A program made the position numbers and the translations under genes. Positions 15,778 through 24,917 of a stretch of DNA of 64,000 nucleotides are shown piece after piece. The notes below the pieces were generated by a model. It was not told where the DNA came from, did not search any database, and saw only the letters and a list, made by a program, of their open reading frames with translations. This DNA is from Adlercreutzia mucosicola DSM 19490 (GTDB taxonomy: Bacteria; Actinomycetota; Coriobacteriia; Coriobacteriales; Eggerthellaceae). The stretch lies in the NCBI RefSeq assembly GCF_000422625.1, contig NZ_AUGK01000014.1:34843-98842 (forward strand), written 5' to 3'. How positions within the stretch are numbered: position 1 is the stretch's first letter; every line of letters begins with the position of its first letter.

Positions 15778-16704
15778 TTACTTCTCCCCTTTCACCTTGC
15801 GGGCGATACGATCGGCCACCGACACGTTGTCGCGCTTATCGGAGCCCCAGAACACCACGGCCAGCATCTCGGGGCCCACATGGCTGCCGATCACCGGGCC
15901 GATGCTGCACGTCAGCACGAGCAGGTTCGGATCCTCCTTCATGAGCAGGTCCTTCAGGCGGCCGGCGTCCTTCGGGCAATCGGCGTGACCGATGATCGCC
16001 ATATGGCTCGGCCCCGAACCGTCGACGTTTCTCTTGTAGTAGTCCACCAGCTGCTTAATGCCCTTCTTGCGGCCGCGGGCCACGCCCGTCAGGGCCAGCT
16101 TGCCGTCCTCGCCGATCACCAGCAGAGGCTTCACGTCTAAAGCCGCGCCGGCCACAGCCACCGAGGCCGGGATGCGGCCGCCCCGGCGCAGAGCGCCCAG
16201 ATCATCCACCATGAACTCCTCGTTCACGAAGCAGCGCGCCTCCTCGGCCCAGGCGGCCAGCTCGGAAGCGGTCATGCCCTTCTCGTGCTGGATGAGGGCC
16301 TCGTAGATGAGCAGGCCCTCGGCCACCGAGGCCAGGCGCGTGTCCACCAGATGCAGCTCGAAGTCGGGATATTCGGCACGCACCTGCTCGGCCACCACGC
16401 AGGCGGCGTCGTAGGTGGCCGACAGACCGCTGGAGAACGCCAGGTACACGCAGGGCTCGCCCGAACGGGCCGCTGCCGTGAACGTGTCGGTCAGCGTCTG
16501 CAGCGTCACCTGGGCCGTGCTGGGCTCGGCGCCCTTGCGCATGGCGCCGTAGAACGCCTCGACCGTCGTGGTCTGGAACAGGTCGTCCTCGAAGGTGCCC
16601 CCGTCCATGATGTAGGGGAACTTCATCAGCGTGACCCCCTCGCGCTTCACCACGTCGGCGGGCAGATCACAGCACGAGTCGATGATCAGATGACAGTTGG
16701 CCAT
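15778..16704 (-). CDS. DegV family fatty-acid-binding protein (second copy)
   Basis: 308 residues. IIDSCCDLPADVVKREG, PSTAQVTLQTLTDTF, SSGLSATYDAACVVAEQ and DDLGALRRGGRIPAS match DegV. It differs strongly from the DegV at 12481, so it is not a recent duplicate. It runs into the dehydrogenase-like gene with a 2-bp gap, suggesting a shared transcript. Confidence 0.9.
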   Translation of the reverse strand: MANCHLIIDSCCDLPADVVKREGVTLMKFPYIMDGGTFEDDLFQTTTVEAFYGAMRKGAEPSTAQVTLQTLTDTFTAAARSGEPCVYLAFSSGLSATYDAACVVAEQVRAEYPDFELHLVDTRLASVAEGLLIYEALIQHEKGMTASELAAWAEEARCFVNEEFMVDDLGALRRGGRIPASVAVAGAALDVKPLLVIGEDGKLALTGVARGRKKGIKQLVDYYKRNVDGSGPSHMAIIGHADCPKDAGRLKDLLMKEDPNLLVLTCSIGPVIGSHVGPEMLAVVFWGSDKRDNVSVADRIARKVKGEK

Positions 16705-16776
16705 AGCGACCCCTTCCTGCCGGCCTCTGCAAAGACCGGCTTCTTTTGCAAACGCTCCGCGCGGGCGAAGCGTCCG

Positions 16777-18231
16777 TTACACGATATGGCGCAGCTCCGC
16801 CACCAGGGCGCGGCGGCGCTCGTTCAGCCCCAGCTCCAACCCGACGGGATAGGTGTGGGGGTTCAGCATGCGCAGCTGGCTCTCGTCCAGCGTTTCCAGC
16901 CCCGCCAGGGCGCGCTCGCGCGCGGACATCGCCGAGCGCTCCTCGCGTGACAGCGCCACCTGGCCGCCACGGGCCAAGGGCGCCAGCAGCGTCTCGAAGC
17001 GCTTGCCCGCCAGGCGCTTCTGACGCAGATCGTCCAGCGGGTCCACGATGATCTGGCGATCGTCCACCGGGCGCGTGACGTCGAACACCATGTCGCCGGC
17101 GATGATGCCGTTGTCCAGGTAGTAGCGGCGCGCATCCAGCACGCCGGGCGTAGTCAGCTTCGCCACCGACTCGGAGATCTTCAGGCGGCTCGTCCACGGG
17201 GCGTCCTTGTCGGGCCGCACCGCCGCCAGCTTGTACACGCCGCCCAGGGTGGGCTGGTCATAAGCACTCGCCAGCTTGGTGCCCACACCGAAGGACATCA
17301 CGTCGGCTCCCTCGCCCAAGATGGAGTCGATGGTGAACTCGTCCAAATCGTTGGACAGCACGATGCCGCAGTCCTCAAGGCCCGCCGCGTCCAGCATCTG
17401 GCGCGCCGTCTTCGACAGCCACGACAGGTCGCCCGAGTCGATGCGGATGCCGGCCAACCGCTCGCCGCGCTCGCGCATCTCCAGCCCCACGGTGATGGCG
17501 TTTCGGATGCCCTGTTCCACGTCGTAGGTGTCCACCAGCAGCACGCAGTTCTTGGGGAAGATGCGCGCATACTCGCGAAACGCCGTCAGCTCGTCGGAAA
17601 ACGACATCACCCAGGAATGGGCATGGGTGCCCGATACGGGAATGTCGAACAGGCGGCCGGCCAGCACGTCGGAGGTGGAGGCGCAGCCGCCCACGACCGC
17701 CGCCCGGCTCGCCCACACGCCGCCCAGTCCCTGGGCACGGCGCAGGCCGAACTCGGCCACGGGGCGCCCGGCGGCGGAACGCACCACGCGAGCGGCCTTG
17801 GTGGCGATGAGCGTTTGGAAGTTCACCATGTTCAGCAGAGCCGTCTCGATGAGCTGGCACTGCATGATGGGGCCGGTGACCCGCACGATGGGCTCGTGGG
17901 GAAACACGATGGTTCCCTCGAGCACCGCGTCGATGTCCACGGTCAGGCGCAGATCGCGCAGATACTCCAGGAAGTCGGGGTTGAACAGAGGGCCGCCGCC
18001 CGGAGCATCCAGGGAAGCCAGGTACGCGACGTCCTCGTCGGAAAAGCGGTACTGCTCCACCAGATCGGCCAGCTGGGCCATGCCGCATGCCACCGCATAG
18101 CCCCCCTTGAACGGGTAGTCGCGGAAGTACATGTTGAAGCAGGCCTGCTCGCCGACCTTGCCCGCGTCCCAATAGCCCTGGGCCATGGTCAGTTGGTACA
18201 GATCGGTCAGAAGCGCGTAATCTACCTTCAT
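16777..18231 (-). CDS. pncB: Nicotinate phosphoribosyltransferase
   Basis: 484 residues. The start KVDYALLTDLYQLTMAQGYW, the phosphohistidine-type region SGTHAHSWVMSF, DTYDVEQGIRNAITVG, and GIRIDSGDLSWLSK with LSNDLDEFTI are diagnostic. It forms nicotinate mononucleotide from nicotinate and PRPP, the salvage route to NAD. It begins 1 bp after ricT stops, so it is last in the tmk-holB-ricT-pncB run. Confidence 0.94.
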   Translation of the reverse strand: MKVDYALLTDLYQLTMAQGYWDAGKVGEQACFNMYFRDYPFKGGYAVACGMAQLADLVEQYRFSDEDVAYLASLDAPGGGPLFNPDFLEYLRDLRLTVDIDAVLEGTIVFPHEPIVRVTGPIMQCQLIETALLNMVNFQTLIATKAARVVRSAAGRPVAEFGLRRAQGLGGVWASRAAVVGGCASTSDVLAGRLFDIPVSGTHAHSWVMSFSDELTAFREYARIFPKNCVLLVDTYDVEQGIRNAITVGLEMRERGERLAGIRIDSGDLSWLSKTARQMLDAAGLEDCGIVLSNDLDEFTIDSILGEGADVMSFGVGTKLASAYDQPTLGGVYKLAAVRPDKDAPWTSRLKISESVAKLTTPGVLDARRYYLDNGIIAGDMVFDVTRPVDDRQIIVDPLDDLRQKRLAGKRFETLLAPLARGGQVALSREERSAMSARERALAGLETLDESQLRMLNPHTYPVGLELGLNERRRALVAELRHIV

Positions 18232-19788
18232 TTACTGGACACCTCCCGCACCTTCGCCCCCGCGGGGCGCGCCTTCGCCGCCCTTGTTCGAGCGCCGGCG
18301 CCGACGGCGGCGGGGCTTGGAAACGCCCGACCCCTGCCCCTCGCCGGCGGCACGCTCGCCGCCGCGCGGGGCGCTCGCGCGCTGGCCGCCCTCGCCGGCC
18401 TGGCGCAGACCCGACGACTTCTGGCCGGGGCGCACCGATCCGCGCTGCTTGGCGCCGGAGCCGTTGGAGCTGCCATTGCCGCCGGCAGCTCCGCCCTTGG
18501 GCCCGCGCCCCGTCGCGCCCGTGCTGCCGCGGTTCGCGCCATCGCCGCCCTTCGAGCGCTGGCGGCTGCGACGCGGCTTGGCCGCCGCGCCCTCCTTGCC
18601 CGCAGCGCCCTTGTCCGCCGGGGCCGCCTCGTCCCGCGAGGTGGACACGCGCTCCAAGCCGTGCCCGTCGTCGCCGGCAGCCAGCTTCGTGGAGCGGCGG
18701 CGCTTGCGCGGGGCCGCCGGGGCCGGGGCCGCCTGCTCGCCGCGGCCGCCCCCGCGGCGGCTCCGGCTGCGCTCCGACGAGCCGCCCTTGCCCGCACGGC
18801 GGCCCTCCCCCGCCTTGCGGGCGGTGCCGGTGTGGCGCACCTTCGCGCCCTCGGCCAGCTTGTCCGAGCCGGTGAACTGGCTTGTGGAGAAGATAAGCGA
18901 CTCGCCGCCGGCGGTGCCGTGATCGGTGGTGGCCCGTTCCCAGGCCTCCTCGCCCACGGTGTTGGGGCGCGCCGTGCCCTCGGGAGCGGGATCGAAATCG
19001 GCCAGGGGCACCTTCACGGGCTTCTCGCCCTCCACTTTCAGCGACACGATCTCGCGGGGCACGTCATGATCGACCACCTTGGCCGGGCCGGCCGGCGTTT
19101 GCACCGTGCCGTTCAGCTTGGGGGCGCGGCCCTTGAAGTCCTTGTAGGCGTCGAACTCGTAGCGCAGACAGCACATGAGGCGCCCGCACAGCCCCGAGAT
19201 CTTCTGAGGGTTCAGCGAGAGCCCCTGCTCCTTGGCCATGCGGATGGACACGGGGCAGAACTCGCCGCCGAGGCGCTTGCAGCACAGCTCCTGGCCGCAG
19301 TGGCCCACGCCGCCCACCATGCGGGCCTCGTCGCGCACGCCGATCTGGCGCATATCGATACGCACATGAAAGCGGCTGGCCAGCTTGCGCACCAGCTCGC
19401 GAAAATCGATGCGCTCCTCGGCCTCGAAGTAGAACACGGCCTTGTCGCCGTCCAGCAGGAACTCCACCGACACCGGGTGCATGTCCTCGTGGGCCTCCCG
19501 GGCCATCTCCTTGAAGATGGGCAGGGCCTCGCGGGACTTCTCCTCCATCTCGGCGGCGCGCTGCACATCCTCTTCCGTGGCCACGCGCTCCACCGGGCGC
19601 AGGGCGCTCTTCAAGGCGCGCACCTGGTCCTCGCCCACCTCGATCACCTCGCTGGCGGCAATGCCGAACTCGGTGCCGCGGGCGGTGCGCACCACTACGG
19701 GGTCGTCCTTTCGAATCTCCAAGTCGCCGGGATCGAACCACAGCGTCTTGGGGTTGAAGGTTAAGTTAATCGGTGCTACCCGAACCAT
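18232..19788 (-). CDS. ricT: PSP1-domain protein RicT (YaaT) with long basic tail
   Basis: 518 residues. The PSP1 core includes ALPIFKEMAREAHEDMHPVS, RVDM-type strand RFHVRIDMRQIG and the Cys set GGVGHCGQELCCKRLGGEFC...GLCGRLMCCLRYE that binds an iron-sulfur cluster in the RicAFT complex. After residue ~300 a 220-residue Gly/Arg/Lys/Ser-rich disordered tail follows, absent from the short Bacillus protein. It overlaps holB by 23 bp, the usual tmk-holB-yaaT order. The tail may bind RNA; this is inference. Confidence 0.9.
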   Translation of the reverse strand: MVRVAPINLTFNPKTLWFDPGDLEIRKDDPVVVRTARGTEFGIAASEVIEVGEDQVRALKSALRPVERVATEEDVQRAAEMEEKSREALPIFKEMAREAHEDMHPVSVEFLLDGDKAVFYFEAEERIDFRELVRKLASRFHVRIDMRQIGVRDEARMVGGVGHCGQELCCKRLGGEFCPVSIRMAKEQGLSLNPQKISGLCGRLMCCLRYEFDAYKDFKGRAPKLNGTVQTPAGPAKVVDHDVPREIVSLKVEGEKPVKVPLADFDPAPEGTARPNTVGEEAWERATTDHGTAGGESLIFSTSQFTGSDKLAEGAKVRHTGTARKAGEGRRAGKGGSSERSRSRRGGGRGEQAAPAPAAPRKRRRSTKLAAGDDGHGLERVSTSRDEAAPADKGAAGKEGAAAKPRRSRQRSKGGDGANRGSTGATGRGPKGGAAGGNGSSNGSGAKQRGSVRPGQKSSGLRQAGEGGQRASAPRGGERAAGEGQGSGVSKPRRRRRRRSNKGGEGAPRGGEGAGGVQ

Positions 19789-20923
19789 GTAAAACCTCTC
19801 TTACGTCGAACAGCAACGCATCGATGCACGTTTCTGGGGATACATTATAGGCAAGGGCCTGCTCGCACTCGTCCACCTTGGACACCGCCCGGGACAGACG
19901 GCCCGCATCGGCCTTCGAGAACCGCGCCGTCAGCACGTCGAGCGCGTCGCGGTTGATCACGAGCTCGGGCGTGCCCACGGCCACCATGAGCCCGTCGCGC
20001 AGCCACGAGCGCACGAGCGAGGTGGTCTGGCGCAGGTATTCCGTGGTCTTCGCCGACAGCTGACGCTTGTTGCGCGCCTCGATCTGACGGATGGCCGACT
20101 TCGCCAGAAAGTCGGCGTTCTCGGCCAGCTCGGCCTCCTGGGAGGCGCGCACCGCGTCCAGCGGCGCCTTGGAGGCCTCCACAATACCCCGGGCCATCTC
20201 GATCACATCCCAATCATCGGCGCAGTTCAGCCGCGCCAAGGCCTCGAACAGCCGAGTGCGGAAGGCCAAACGCTCGTTGCCCGGTGCCTGGAGGAAGGCC
20301 ACGGCCCCGGTGATGGAGCCGCCGCAAGCCTCGATGGCCACCCGGGCCGCCTCGGGGCGCACGCCCGTGTTCTGGGCCACGATGCCGGCGGCCTCGGAGG
20401 CGGGAATGTGCCGGAAGGGCACCACCTGGCAGCGCGAGACGATGGTGGGCAGCACCGCCGCCCGGGTGCGGGCAAGCAGGATGAGCACCACGTCGTCGGC
20501 CGGCTCCTCCAAAGTCTTCAGGAAGGCGTTGGCGGCGCTGGCGCCCAGCTGGTCCACCCGATCGAGGATGTAGATCTTGCGGTCGGCCTGGATGGGGGCC
20601 ATGGAGGTGTCGGCCACGATCTCGCGCACCTGCTCCACCAGATAGCCGTTAGCGCCCCCGGGGGCGAAGTAGCGCACGTCGGGATGCTTGCGGCGCATCA
20701 CCTTATCGCAGCGGTTGCAGTCGCCGCACATGCCGCCGCGCGGCCCGCGGGGGCCCTTGGGGCACAGAAGCGCCTGGGCGAGCGCGTAGGCGGCCATGGT
20801 CTTGTTGGAGCCGGCCGGCCCCACGAACAGGTAGGCCTGGGTCACGCGCTCGGCGACGACCGAGGCGCGCAAAAACTCGCGCACCTTCGGCTGGCCCAGG
20901 ATGTTCTCGAAGGCGTCAGCCAC
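19766..20923 (-). CDS. holB: DNA polymerase III delta-prime subunit
   Basis: 385 residues from a GTG (MADAFENILGQPKVREFLRA) with AGAAGGGGGA upstream and 8 bp overlap with tmk. AAA+ clamp-loader features: FVGPAGSNKTMAAYALAQAL (P-loop-like), zinc cluster CPKGPRGPRGGMCGDCNRCD, KIYILDRVDQLGASAANAFL and TLEEP, and sensor SRCQVVPFR. The P-loop has GSNKT rather than GxGKT, and delta-prime often does not hydrolyse ATP. It is part of the replication clamp loader. Confidence 0.92.
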   Translation of the reverse strand: MADAFENILGQPKVREFLRASVVAERVTQAYLFVGPAGSNKTMAAYALAQALLCPKGPRGPRGGMCGDCNRCDKVMRRKHPDVRYFAPGGANGYLVEQVREIVADTSMAPIQADRKIYILDRVDQLGASAANAFLKTLEEPADDVVLILLARTRAAVLPTIVSRCQVVPFRHIPASEAAGIVAQNTGVRPEAARVAIEACGGSITGAVAFLQAPGNERLAFRTRLFEALARLNCADDWDVIEMARGIVEASKAPLDAVRASQEAELAENADFLAKSAIRQIEARNKRQLSAKTTEYLRQTTSLVRSWLRDGLMVAVGTPELVINRDALDVLTARFSKADAGRLSRAVSKVDECEQALAYNVSPETCIDALLFDVREVLHGSGSTD

Positions 20924-21788
20924 GGTTGTCCCCCTTCTCGGCCCGCGGGTGCCCCTCGGCGCCCTTCTTGGCCGCGCCCCCGCGGCGGCGCTTGCCCCCG
21001 CGACGGCGGCCGCGGCCCTTCTTGCGCTGCTCGGCCGCCCGCTGCTCGGCGGCGCGCTCGCGGCGCTTCTCCACCATAACTGCGTCCACCACCCGCACAA
21101 GCGCGGCCTCATCGGCATCCAGGGCCTCGCCGGCCTCGGGCAGCACCGATGCCAGCGCGGCCAGAACGGCGCGGAAGGTGTCGATGCGCTGCTGGTGCGA
21201 GGCCACGGTGCGCACGCGCTCGGGCTCGGCGGCGGCCAGCGCGGCGAAGCCGGCGGCCACGCGCCGGTGGAAGGCGGCCCCCGCCCGTTCCAGCCGGTCG
21301 GCATCGGATCTGCGGCCCATGCGCGAGCGCACGGCCTCCTCGGGCGCCACGAGCAAGATGGTGGCGTCGGGTGCCAGGCCGTCGCAAGCGAAGCGGTTGG
21401 CCGCCTCGATGAAGGCGCCGTCCAGCCCGCGCCCGGCTCCCTGGTAGGCCACCGTGGAATCGAAGAAGCGGTCGCACAGCACCACAGTGCCCCGGTCGAG
21501 CGCCGGCTTGATCACCTCGTCGACGATCTGGGCCCGGGCCGCCTCGTAGATGAGCAGCTCGGCGCGATCGCTCATGGCACCGTGGGCCGGATCCAGCACC
21601 ACATGGCGCAGAGCCTCGCCCACAGCGGTGCCCCCGGGCTCGCGCAGGCACAGCACCGCGCGGCCCCGCTCTTCCAGAAGCCGGGCCAGAAAGCGGATCT
21701 GGGTGGACTTGCCCGCCCCATCGCCCCCTTCGAAGGTGATGAGCACGCCGCGCGCGCCGCCGCGCCTCTCTGCCATGGTGTCAGTCAC
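20916..21788 (-). CDS. tmk: Thymidylate kinase with basic C-terminal extension
   Basis: 290 residues. The P-loop is FEGGDGAGKST (about residues 19-29), with DR motif LCDRFFDSTVAYQGAGRGL and lid RRSDADRLERA. It phosphorylates dTMP to dTDP. The family is usually about 210 residues; here a 60-70-residue Arg/Lys/Glu-rich tail (QRKKGRGRRRGGKRRRGG) is added, like the tail of ricT in the same operon. ThyX at 32963 supplies dTMP. Confidence 0.94.
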   Translation of the reverse strand: MTDTMAERRGGARGVLITFEGGDGAGKSTQIRFLARLLEERGRAVLCLREPGGTAVGEALRHVVLDPAHGAMSDRAELLIYEAARAQIVDEVIKPALDRGTVVLCDRFFDSTVAYQGAGRGLDGAFIEAANRFACDGLAPDATILLVAPEEAVRSRMGRRSDADRLERAGAAFHRRVAAGFAALAAAEPERVRTVASHQQRIDTFRAVLAALASVLPEAGEALDADEAALVRVVDAVMVEKRRERAAEQRAAEQRKKGRGRRRGGKRRRGGAAKKGAEGHPRAEKGDNRG

Positions 21789-21791
21789 AAC

Positions 21792-22964
21792 CTAGGCGTT
21801 CCCGCAGCCGGCGTCTACGGCGCTCTCGCGCACGGCGGCGGCCACGGCATCGGCCGCGCGCGGATCGAAGGGGTCGGGCATGATGAAGTCCTCGCGCAGC
21901 TCCTCGTCGGACACCAGCTCGGCCAGGGCGCGGGCCGCAGCCAGCTTCATGGGCTCGGTAATGCGCTCGGCGCGGGCCTGCAGGGCCCCCTTGAAGATAC
22001 CGGGGAAGGCGATGACGTTGTTCACCTGGTTCGGGAAGTCCGAGCGCCCGGTGCCCACGATGCGGGCGCCGGCGGCCTTCGCCTCGTCGGGGAAGATCTC
22101 GGGCGTGGGGTTGGCCATGGCGAACACGATGGCGTCGTCGGCCATGGAGGACACCATGGCGGGAGTGATCGCGCCCGGAGCCGACACGCCGACGACGATA
22201 TCGGCACCGACCATGGCGTCGGCCAGGGTGCCCTGGGCGTCATCGAGATTCGTCACCGCGAGCATGGCGCGCTGGGCGTCGTTCATGCCCTCGTAAGCGC
22301 TGCTCAGGATGCCGCGGATGTCGCACATGGTGACGTTTTCGAAGCCGTAGCTCAGCAGCAGCTTGGCGATGGCGATGCCGGCCGACCCGGCGCCGTTGAC
22401 CACCACGCGGACCGTCTCGGGATCCTTCCCCGTCAGGCGCAGGGCATTGATGATGCCCGACAGCACCACGATGGCCGTGCCGTGCTGATCGTCGTGGAAC
22501 ACCGGGATGTCCAGGGCGTCGTTCAGGCGCGCCTCGATCTCAAAGCAGCGGGGCGCCGCGATGTCCTCCAGGTTGATGCCGCCGAAGGCCGGGGCGATGC
22601 GGATGACCGTCTCCACGATCTCGTCGGTGTCCTGGGTGTCCAGGCAGAGCGGGAACGCGTCCACGCCGCCGAACTGCTTGAACAGCACCGCCTTGCCCTC
22701 CATGACGGGCATGGCGGCCGCAGGGCCGATGTTGCCCAGGCCCAGCACCGCGCTGCCGTCGGAGATAACGGCCACGGTGTTGCCCTTGATGGTGTAGTCG
22801 TAGGCCGCTTCCGCGTTCTCCGCAATCACCTTGCAGGGCTCGGCCACGCCAGGCGTGTAGGCCACGGCCAGATCGTGGCGGGTGGCGATGTCCATCTTCG
22901 GGTTGAAGGCCAGCTTGCCCTTCCAGGCAGCATGCTGGGCAAGGGCTTCCTCTGCAATATCCAT
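21792..22964 (-). CDS. NAD(P)-dependent malic enzyme, short type
   Basis: 390 residues, the length of bacterial small malic enzymes. [20 protein letters not shown] (Tyr region), [39 protein letters not shown] (metal Asp pair) and the Rossmann [18 protein letters not shown] are all clear. It decarboxylates malate to pyruvate. It is divergent from the fumarase genes, which interconvert fumarate and malate. No phosphotransacetylase-like extension is present. Confidence 0.94.
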   Translation of the reverse strand: MDIAEEALAQHAAWKGKLAFNPKMDIATRHDLAVAYTPGVAEPCKVIAENAEAAYDYTIKGNTVAVISDGSAVLGLGNIGPAAAMPVMEGKAVLFKQFGGVDAFPLCLDTQDTDEIVETVIRIAPAFGGINLEDIAAPRCFEIEARLNDALDIPVFHDDQHGTAIVVLSGIINALRLTGKDPETVRVVVNGAGSAGIAIAKLLLSYGFENVTMCDIRGILSSAYEGMNDAQRAMLAVTNLDDAQGTLADAMVGADIVVGVSAPGAITPAMVSSMADDAIVFAMANPTPEIFPDEAKAAGARIVGTGRSDFPNQVNNVIAFPGIFKGALQARAERITEPMKLAAARALAELVSDEELREDFIMPDPFDPRAADAVAAAVRESAVDAGCGNA

Positions 22965-23192
22965 AACGGTACGTTCCTTAGAACCATCGGGCGAATAGAG
23001 TCGTTAACCTGCTTATTGTACCCCAAGGCGCCCCGATAACCACCGCTGCGCACAAGCTACACGCAGACGCCCGGCCCCGAAGGCCGCCCGCCGACGGCCA
23101 CCGCGGGCGGCCCGCGCCCCGTTTTCGTTGCGGAATGCCCCTCGGAGAAACAACGCGAAGTGCGCTACACTGATTTCGTCGAAAGGAACGCC

Positions 23193-24047
23193 ATGGGAAC
23201 TGACACCTTGAACGCCGAGGCGGTGGCCGCCGCCGTCTACGACGCCATCCGCAAAAGCGCCACCATCCTGCGCCCCGACTTTCGCCGCGCCATCGAAGAA
23301 GCCTGCGCCCGGGCCGAGCCGGCAAGCCGTGCCGAAGGCGTGCTCGATCGCATCCTGGAGAACGCCGACATCGCGGCTTCGGACAACGTGCCCATCTGCC
23401 AGGACACCGGCAGCGTGTGGGTTTGCCTGGAGGTGGGCGACGAACTTTCCGTGCCCGGCAACATCTTCGGCGGCGTGAACGATGCGGTGGCCCGGGCCTA
23501 TACCGACGGGCGCCTGCGCATGTCGCTCGTGCGCGATGCCCTGTTCGACCGCGCGAACACCGGCGACAACACCCCGGCCTTCTGCGAGCTGAAGTTCGTG
23601 CCCGGCGCCCGCGCCACCCTGCACGTGCTTTTGAAGGGCGGCGGCTCGGACAACGCCTCCCGCGTGGTCATGCTGCCGCCGGGCGCGGGAGCCGCCGGCG
23701 TGCGCGAGGTGGTGCTCGACTGCGTGCGCGAGAAGGCCGCCAACGCTTGCCCGCCCCTCGTCATCGGCCTGGGCGTGGGCGCCACCTTCGACAAGGTGGC
23801 GGGGCTTGCCAAGCACGCCCTGCTGCGCGAGGTGGGTGGCCCCGCCGCCAGCGCCGAGGCCGCGGCTTTCGAGGCGGAGCTGCTCGCCGAGGTGAACGCT
23901 TTGGGAATCGGCCCGGGCGCCCTGGGCGGCGCTCCCACCGCCGTGGCCGTGCACCTGGAGGTGGCCCCCTGCCACATCGCCGCGCTACCCGTGGCCGTGA
24001 ACATGGGCTGCTGCGCCATGCGCAGCGCGTCCGTCCGACTCGTGTAA
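23193..24047 (+). CDS. fumA: Class I fumarate hydratase, alpha subunit
   Basis: 284 residues. It matches the N-terminal Fe-S domain of class I fumarase/tartrate dehydratase: VPICQDTGSVWVCLEVG, KGGGSDNASRVVML, GLGVGATFDKVAGLAKHALL and the terminal cysteine motif NMGCCAMRSASV. The 4Fe-4S cluster would be held by Cys residues in these motifs. ATG 23193 has GAAAGGAA upstream. The beta subunit follows 12 bp downstream. L(+)-tartrate dehydratase is the alternative; the malic enzyme neighbour favours fumarase. Confidence 0.88.
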   Translation: MGTDTLNAEAVAAAVYDAIRKSATILRPDFRRAIEEACARAEPASRAEGVLDRILENADIAASDNVPICQDTGSVWVCLEVGDELSVPGNIFGGVNDAVARAYTDGRLRMSLVRDALFDRANTGDNTPAFCELKFVPGARATLHVLLKGGGSDNASRVVMLPPGAGAAGVREVVLDCVREKAANACPPLVIGLGVGATFDKVAGLAKHALLREVGGPAASAEAAAFEAELLAEVNALGIGPGALGGAPTAVAVHLEVAPCHIAALPVAVNMGCCAMRSASVRLV

Positions 24048-24059
24048 GGAGAAACCGCC

Positions 24060-24611
24060 ATGGCGAAAACCGTCTCCCTCACCCTGCCGCTGACCCGCGA
24101 GACCGTCGCCGATCTGGAAGTCGGCGACGAGGTGCTGCTCTCGGGCCCCGTGTACACCATGCGCGATGCCGGCCATAAGCGCGCTCTGGAATGCCTGGAA
24201 GATACGGGGCGCTTGCCCTTCGATCTGGAAGGCGCCACGCTGTTCTACGCCGGCCCCACGCCGGCCGCCGCGGGACGGCCCTTGGGCTCGGTGGGTCCCA
24301 CCACCGCCAGCCGCATGGACTTCGCCACCCCGGCCCTGTTCAAAGCCGGCATCGTCGCCGCCATCGGCAAGGGCAAACGCAGCGCCGAAGTGGTAAAGGC
24401 CTGCCAGGAAACCGGCAGCGTCTACCTGTGCACCATCGGCGGTATAGCGGCGCTCCTTGCCAAGTCCGTCACCGCAAGCGAGCTCATCGGCTGGGATGAC
24501 CTGGGCACTGAGGCCTTGAGAAAGCTAGAACTCGAGAACTTCCCCGCCTACGTCGCCGTCGACACCAAAGGCCGCGATCTCTACCGCGAAATAGAGGCCG
24601 CCGCCCAATAG
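24060..24611 (+). CDS. fumB: Class I fumarate hydratase, beta subunit
   Basis: 183 residues. VGDEVLLSGPVYTMRDAGHK, FYAGPTPAAAGRPLGSVGPT, SRMDFATPALFKAGIVAAIG and GSVYLCTIGGIAALLAKSV are the conserved beta-subunit (Fe-S hydro-lyase C-terminal) motifs. It pairs with the upstream alpha subunit to hydrate fumarate. AAGGAGA precedes the ATG. Confidence 0.9.
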   Translation: MAKTVSLTLPLTRETVADLEVGDEVLLSGPVYTMRDAGHKRALECLEDTGRLPFDLEGATLFYAGPTPAAAGRPLGSVGPTTASRMDFATPALFKAGIVAAIGKGKRSAEVVKACQETGSVYLCTIGGIAALLAKSVTASELIGWDDLGTEALRKLELENFPAYVAVDTKGRDLYREIEAAAQ

Positions 24612-24636
24612 AACCCAGCAAAGACCACCATGCGTG

Positions 24637-24915
24637 AAGCGCTCGGAGGTGCCCGCTCGCAGACCTCTGAGCGCCCCGCGGAGAACGCGATTCTTAAGAA
24701 ATAGCTTCCACTTCAGCACCAGCGATACCGGGATTGTACCGAAATGCGTGCGTCATCTTCGCTATTTCCTCAATCGCGTTCGCAGCGGGACAGAGCGCTC
24801 AGTGGGCTGCGAGCGGGCACCTCCGAGCGCTTCCCAACAATTTCCTTAACGGCGTTCGCAGCGGGAACAGCGCCCAGCGGGCTGCGAGCAGCCGCCGCCG
24901 AGCGCTTCCCGGAAA
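24637..24915. repeat. Three ~70-bp repeat units (one inverted, two tandem) between fumB and topA
   Basis: A 27-bp arm GAAGCGCTCGGAGGTGCCCG... (24637-24663) has an exact inverted copy at about 24808-24834. The whole unit (TCGCGTTCGCAGCGGGA... to GAGCGCTTCCC) is then repeated in tandem at about 24840-24912 with changes. The region is non-coding between convergent genes. It may be folded RNA acting as a bidirectional terminator or a REP-like cluster. Confidence 0.7.
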
Positions 24916-24917
24916 CG

